The notes below the pieces were generated by a model. That model did no database searches. It was not told the DNA's origin and was given only the letters and a program-made list of their open reading frames with translations. DNA of 64,000 bases from Narthecium ossifragum (lineage: Eukaryota; Streptophyta; Magnoliopsida; Dioscoreales; Nartheciaceae), in the NCBI GenBank assembly GCA_963920575.1, contig OY986964.1:12336663-12400662 (forward strand), given 5' to 3'. Position numbers and translations under genes: made by a program. Of the stretch, positions 59,601 through 64,000 are shown one piece after another (the first letter of the stretch is position 1; each line of letters starts with the position of its first letter).

Positions 59601-62600
59601 ACTCCAGAAACTGAGTACTTGGTGAGAAAATCTGACATCTACACCTTCTAATTGAACCTCAAGAACTATATACACCCTCTCCCCTTGTCTTTTACATAAC
59701 TCAGTCCCCAGCTTAAACCGAGAAATTTGAATGAACGGCACAGAACTAATTTCATCATTTTCATACTTCACCAGCACCACTTGCAACTTTTCCATGAAAC
59801 AATTTATTTTCACATATCCTTTACCTAAAGTCAATGCACAATGTTTGCTTTGCAAAGTGAGCTTTACGCTTTTGTAACGTCTGTGTTTAAAGGATATTTC
59901 ACTTTCCGCCAGTGATTGCAAAGAGTAATCATGGGAAGCAACCTTTCTTCTCTCAGTTGTTACAGATTTCTTGTTTATATCTTCGTCCATATCCCATAGT
60001 GGTAAGTGAAATGCAATAGAAACAAGTTCAAACTTTAAATTCACATTGGCAGCATCTTGAATGTCAACATTGGCTGAAGAACTAGATGTTTGATTTTCCC
60101 AGACATTTCGACTCGAAGATACGACACTTGAATTGTTCAAAGATGCCAACGAACCATTGCCGGATCGCCTCACATAAGTACACAAAATGTCGACAACTTC
60201 ATTCCAATCTGAAAAATGTAACCAGATTTCAAGGCAAGGTACCAGAAATTTAATTTTGGTTTCCCCAAGATCTGACTTGGAGAACTTGATGCAAAAATTA
60301 GATGAAAAGGGGACATCAGGGCTAACTGATGCTAACATAACTGAACTGTGAAATGAATAAAGAGTTAGACCAGGAATATCAACATCCACCAACTGCGGTA
60401 TCTCATTCTGTACAAGTGCAGAGAAGTTGAGCTGCATTTCAGCTTTTGCAACCAAATTAGTCGAAGCAGAATCCTTAACGCTCAAGCGAGAAAACTTTAT
60501 TGAGAGTGCTTTCGCACAAACCTTAATACTGACAAGGGATTCTTTTTCAGTATTACCAACTTTATCACTATCATTTAATTTCCTCTTTAGTTGTAAAAAC
60601 TGCAATATGTCAGACTTGAACAATTTGGCTTCTTTACCAACTGACAAAAACCCATCAACAACCTCCACAACAGCCTCAAGTCCAGGCAAGAAGTATTCAT
60701 CTGCATAAGGAGAGGCAAGAAAAGGAGATGTAAGCGGATACAATGCCTACATCTTATGACAACTTATATTTGATTTACCAAGCATACAAATTTGCAAATT
60801 AAGAAGATATTAGACGAAACAATAAAGAAAATGATTTGAGATAATGTTGGGTCTATCACTATTACGCAAGTAGCTTAGTATGCAATCCTACCTTCAGCAT
60901 TTAAGGCACAAGTGTCTGTTCTTGTCATGATCAAAGTCGGAAAAGCAGATTGTTCAGCAGAATTCTTTGTTTCAGACGGTATTCTCATCCACAAATCAGC
61001 ATCTAGATGCGAAATAATGGGGACATTTATGTTATGCTCAAGAGGCTTCAACAGAGAAGCTCCCTCATCCCGGAGAGGCAGAAGGGATAGAGATATAAGT
61101 CTTCCAAATATATTAAGAACATCAATCTTATCTGCCATTGTATCAACCGAAATCATGCAATCAGAGGGTATATCCCTATCAGTATCTGCTAAATTACTAC
61201 ATGTAGGGATGAAACTGCAATATAGTTGAGGAAGTCCAAGCTGCAAAAACTGATCACTAAGGCTTTCTGAAGGTAAAATCAATACCGAACTAAGAATCTC
61301 AAACTTGTATAAAACATCAAAGTGAGTATTCTCGAGAGCAACAAACTTAGCTTCTCCATTCTCATGCTGGTCAATTCTCCCACAAGTCCAATCAGGCAAT
61401 GAAAAGTAACCAATCACCATAGCCAGGAATTCCGAGGGTAAAATGCAGCAAACATGCTGAATGCCAATACTTATTTCGGTCACCAGATGCAAGGACTCCC
61501 ATTTACCTTTTCTTGCACGAACATTTACTACAGGAGGAATGCTTGAAGAAACTGGTCCCCAAAGAGACTCGTGGGTGTTAGGTGGAGACCAAGATGACGA
61601 AAGCACCAATCCCTCGATAGAGAAAAGCATATCCCAGATTTCATCTCTCTTAAACGAAAGGCAAGATTCCGCTACAGGTAGTGTAACCGTTGCCAAAATG
61701 CAAGAAGAGTCATGGAAATGTGCTCGTATACCAGTAAGATCAAACTCTAAAACAAACTGATTAACATAGTCAGAGTTCTTGAACATATTGACTGGATAAA
61801 TGCCGCTTGAAGGCTTCCTATGAATGAAGTTTGCATCTCTGGACTTTTTCCCAACTTTCAACTTCAGCTTTCGGCATTCCCTATCGTGTATGTCCAAAAT
61901 TTTTAAACCAGAAGCCCTGAGAAGTGATTGACCTCCAAGACTACCAAGAAAACCAGAGTTATAAATAGTTAAAAAAGGAAAATTGTCCACAGGGATGCCA
62001 GAAGACATAGTCAGTTCAGTATCATGGAAGTTCGAGAACCCAAACCTCGAGAGCTGAATACTAGCCATCTTATAATCAGCATGTTTTTTTCTCAGACCTG
62101 ATGCTCCTTTTCCAGAAAATGTACCATCCCTACGAAGCCTGTTATAGAAATTTTGCAGCAACCCAAATATGCTAGGATATATATGAAGATCAATATTGCC
62201 TAAGAGCATGTTGCAATCATGTTGGAATGTAAAAATATCTCGCCTAACTTGATAGTGCAGCTGAAAGCAAGGGTCATCCAAAGAACCATCGCTACATGAA
62301 GCACGTGGTGAATTGACATCACCATTTTCATCACAAACCTGCTGACTTTTGCTAGCAGACTTACTTCTTGATGAGCACAATATGTTACCACCAGAATCAC
62401 CTTTCAAGTTTATGGCATCAACCTTCAATATTTTTACAAAGAACCATGTTTCCAAACATTCTTGTAAAGAAAACCTGTCGTGAAGACACACATTAGTGCT
62501 GCTGCCAGTTCGACTATAAACTATATTGAATTCGTGAAATAACCAACCTGATATCTATATTCTCCAAAATAGAGGAAATTTGCGTACTGTTGCAGGCCTC

Positions 62601-62819
62601 ATCATCAAGATGTACAAGAAAACGAAACTGATCCAGCCTTAAGGTACAAGAAAACTGGGAAAAACTCGCACTTTCTGGTTTGTAAATTTCAGCCTTACCC
62701 AAAACACTCTCTTCCACTGCTTCAGAAATAGCTCCCGACAACGTGTCATAGACTGCTATTAATGCATGAAATATATCTGGAGAGAAGTGCACACCAAGTG
62801 ATGGCACAATGGAATCAAC
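39175..62819 (-). CDS. VPS13: VPS13-like lipid-transfer protein, C-terminal ~2,700 residues (5' part outside window)
   Basis: Bridge-like lipid transporter of membrane contact sites. Exons resolved by frame and GT...AG: 62548-62819, 60892-62474, 59493-60700, 58374-58524, 57546-57674, 57312-57467, 54577-55197, 54432-54503, 53296-53715, 53024-53210, 52265-52934, 47992-48262, 47514-47627, 47356-47439, 45752-45802, 45238-45417, 44782-45104, 44344-44694, 44093-44177, 42272-42418, 41127-41231, 40926-41036, 40740-40844, 39914-39983, 39175-39833. Signature blocks are WEPFLEPWSFQLHF, YAWDEPCYPHRLVIEVPGER and GVFSGIAMGTAGLVARP. The join after 58374 is not phase-clean with the best donor. The N-terminal chorein domain would lie beyond 64000. 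No lesion was seen, so this is probably the working host gene. Which plant VPS13 (SHRUBBY or the M types) is undecided. Confidence 0.9.
43715..43768. repeat. 19-bp perfect hairpin in a VPS13 intron
   Basis: Arms ACACATTTTAAGGGTCCAT (43715-43733) and its exact reverse complement (43750-43768) around a 16-base loop. A related half copy (AAGGTCCATTCTTTACAC) precedes it. Confidence 0.85.
45470..45712. mobile_element. Degenerate hAT-like miniature element
   Basis: Ends TATTGATTGCC and GGCAATCTTTG (inward CAAAGATTGCC), with GGCA/TGCC words between. The 8-bp flanks CAGGGTTT and TAGGGTTA match at six of eight. It lies in the intron between exons 45238-45417 and 45752-45802. Confidence 0.45.
46549..47045. 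mobile_element. hAT-like miniature element, family 1 copy a
   Basis: 497 bases with terminal inverted CAAGGATT...AATCCTTG and 8-bp flanks CTATGAGG (46541-46548) and CTATGACG (47046-47053), one mismatch. TIRs starting CA and 8-bp duplications are typical of the hAT superfamily. Much of the interior matches 51627-52061. Short open frames through it carry no known domain. Confidence 0.8.
50237..51071. mobile_element. hAT-like element, family 2, CCGGT-rich ends
   Basis: 835 bases with CATGGATT...AATCCATG ends and a perfect 8-bp duplication GTTGAGAC (50229-50236 and 51072-51079). Subterminal regions hold many ACCGG/CCGGT words. The interior has a GC-rich block of stem-forming GGGGCGCTGCCCC words near 50522-50580. 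No coding capacity. Confidence 0.85.
51627..52061. mobile_element. hAT-like miniature element, family 1 copy b
   Basis: 435 bases with CAAGGATT...AATCCTTG ends and a perfect 8-bp duplication CTCCTACA (51619-51626 and 52062-52069). It is collinear with 46549-47045 with indels, and contains a (CT)n run near 51968-52002. Confidence 0.88.
55614..55656. repeat. (GAA)n(GT)n microsatellite
   Basis: About nine AAG/GAA units followed by five or six GT units in a VPS13 intron. Confidence 0.95.
55725..56456. mobile_element. 732-bp long-inverted-repeat element in a VPS13 intron
   Basis: Inverted repeats of about 105 bases: left from GTTACACGAGATTAAACACA to CCTAATTTTTAGG near 55833, right its inverse from about 56354 to 56456. 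The interior includes inverted CTCCGGC/GCCGGAG words. No convincing target duplication was found at the ends of the homology, so the superfamily (MULE or other) stays open. Confidence 0.75.
56586..56639. repeat. (TA)n(GA)n microsatellite
   Basis: About 12 TA units directly followed by about 14 GA units. Confidence 0.95.
56729..56846. repeat. 59-bp tandem duplication
   Basis: Two units (56729-56787 and 56788-56846) starting ACAACGAATCAAATTGTGAG, nearly identical, differing at about one position (ACACACAATG versus ATACACAATG). Confidence 0.92.
59493..62819 (-). other. VPS13: VPS13 central extended region (first three exons in window)
   Basis: Three exons of 272, 1583 and 1208 bases. They encode the repeating, mostly beta, lipid-groove part of VPS13, with no catalytic motif. 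The 5'-most exon starts after an acceptor at 62820-62821, and 62820-64000 shows no further convincing exon, so a long intron runs off the window. Confidence 0.8.
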
Positions 62820-64000
62820 CTAAAATGTAAAAGAGGTTAAAATTAGTCAAAATCATTAATAAATGCAACTGCCTCCACTAAGCAAGATGAGTACAAAATA
62901 GATGTCATGCAAAGACTCTGGGAAATATCTCAGGAGAGAAGTGGACACCAAGTGACAGCACCGTAAAAATCAATTTTATAAAATGCAAGTGCCTCCATGA
63001 AGCAAGATAAGTACATAAACCTGGGTAAAGAAGATATCGTCAGGACAGAAAAAACATCTAATCTTTTGTAACAAAAGTATGCTACATAGACAGAAGCTAC
63101 ATAGACAGAAGCCACATACACGCTGGCATGTGTATAATCTCATGAAACTTCACATTCACACATCAGCACACAAGTGGCGACCTGCATGTGCAGTCAGCTG
63201 AAGACATACACTAGCATACTTTATCGATGTTATGGATTGTAGAAAACCTAGGTGCAAAAAGACAAGTCGAGTGAAGACTTGAGGTCAAAGATTACTAGAC
63301 CAAAAAAATGAAGGAATAATATCATATTCCTCCATCAAAAGTCCAAAATATGATATTGATTCTTGCAAATAGTATAGATCCCCCTAAACTGTGATGATCA
63401 TTTCATACTCCCCCTTCTAGTTAGTTTTCAGGGAATATTCCGTTAATTAGCTAATGATAGAGAAAGATTTACTAAAAAGCCCGTATTGCAATATCAAGTT
63501 TATTTCCCAACCTTATTCTCCCTCATTCTTTTTAAATCCAAGTCTCCTTCTTCTCTAATCCCAACTTACAAATCATCCAGCCCCTTCCATTGCCGCCTGA
63601 TTTGACCACCTATCTAATGGATTTGAGATCTTCACGAACAAATGGTCATGACCATCCACATCTCCATCCCCATTAACTTTTATTCTTGTCTCTTCTATGT
63701 CATGTTAACCTAGGATATAAGAACTAAAAGCATTTTAGGCGTTTTCCTTGCTTCAGTTGAGTTTTGACTAGAGTTACGTCAAGTAACTAGGTGTTAGTGG
63801 ATGGAAGCGGAAATATGAAATAATCATCACAATACATGAGGGTTTATGATAGTTTCAAGAATCAAGGTATGTGATATTTTGGACTTTTGGAGGGGAAGTA
63901 TGATATTATTCCAATCAAGGTTTAATTTGCCGGTTGGCATGGACCAACACTTGCTGACAAATATCCTGCCGGTAGGCCACCAGCACCAACACTCGGTCTG
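62820..64000. other. VPS13 5' intron, with a duplicated exon edge
   Basis: 62924-63015 resembles 62771-62895: both have AAATATCT then GGAGAGAAGTG(C/G)ACACCAAGTGA, and later AAATGCAA(C/G)TGCCTCCA with AAGCAAGAT(G/A)AGTAC. This is a diverged tandem copy of the exon end and its flank. Further right GCTACATAGACAGAA repeats near 63080-63110. No exon was recognised up to 64000. Confidence 0.6.

Overview
The window is nuclear DNA of a flowering plant. The evidence is spliceosomal introns with GT...AG borders, a large VPS13-family gene broken into many short exons, and plant-type transposable elements (Tat-lineage Ty3/gypsy, Mutator-like, hAT-like, copia, LINE). I cannot name the species. No rRNA, tRNA, CRISPR array or bacterial-style operon was seen. 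A run of 200 Ns (18443-18642) shows this is a draft assembly.

Layout. Positions 1-2736 hold relics: a LINE-type RNase H fragment, a GATGA-rich minisatellite and a copia gag fragment. Positions 2742-17344 are one full-length Ty3/gypsy element on the minus strand. It has two LTRs, a 5-bp target duplication ACCAC, a polypurine tract, a candidate primer site, and gag, protease, RT/RNase H, a second RNase H and integrase. All of its reading frames are broken. Between integrase and the 3' LTR it carries a gene on the opposite strand (4380-8263) with a plant mobile domain (PMD) and a coiled-coil tail. A solo-LTR-like insertion with its own AAGAG duplication splits that gene.

Positions 18648-35290 are read here as one 16.6-kb Mutator-like element (MULE). 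Its ends start with GGG and share ATATGCAC at the same offset. The right flank CTGATATTA matches all five bases of the left flank that lie outside the N run. It carries a FAR1/MULE transposase fused to an OTU protease domain (one in-frame TAG), an intact five-exon PMD gene, a small GRF zinc-finger/membrane protein, and, on the minus strand, a nine-exon Ulp1-like protease gene. Its non-coding spacers are crowded with TCGGTA/TACCGA half-sites. Two Pack-MULEs follow immediately, each with a perfect 9-bp target duplication. The first (35321-36401) captured a pectin methylesterase inhibitor fragment and the second (36413-37687) an ARM-repeat fragment. A small module (37771-38011) repeats the TCGGTA/TACCGA palindromes.

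Positions 38874-64000 hold the 3' part of a host VPS13-like gene on the minus strand. About 25 exons encode about 2,700 C-terminal residues; the N-terminal chorein part lies beyond the right edge. Its introns hold hAT-like miniature elements with 8-bp duplications, a 732-bp long-inverted-repeat element, microsatellites and small duplications.

The central observation is that PMD genes occur here inside two unrelated transposon types. The MULE combines transposase, two putative deubiquitinase/deSUMOylase-type domains, a PMD protein, a GRF protein and element-specific motif clusters. This resembles transposons that encode their own anti-silencing functions; that reading is inference.
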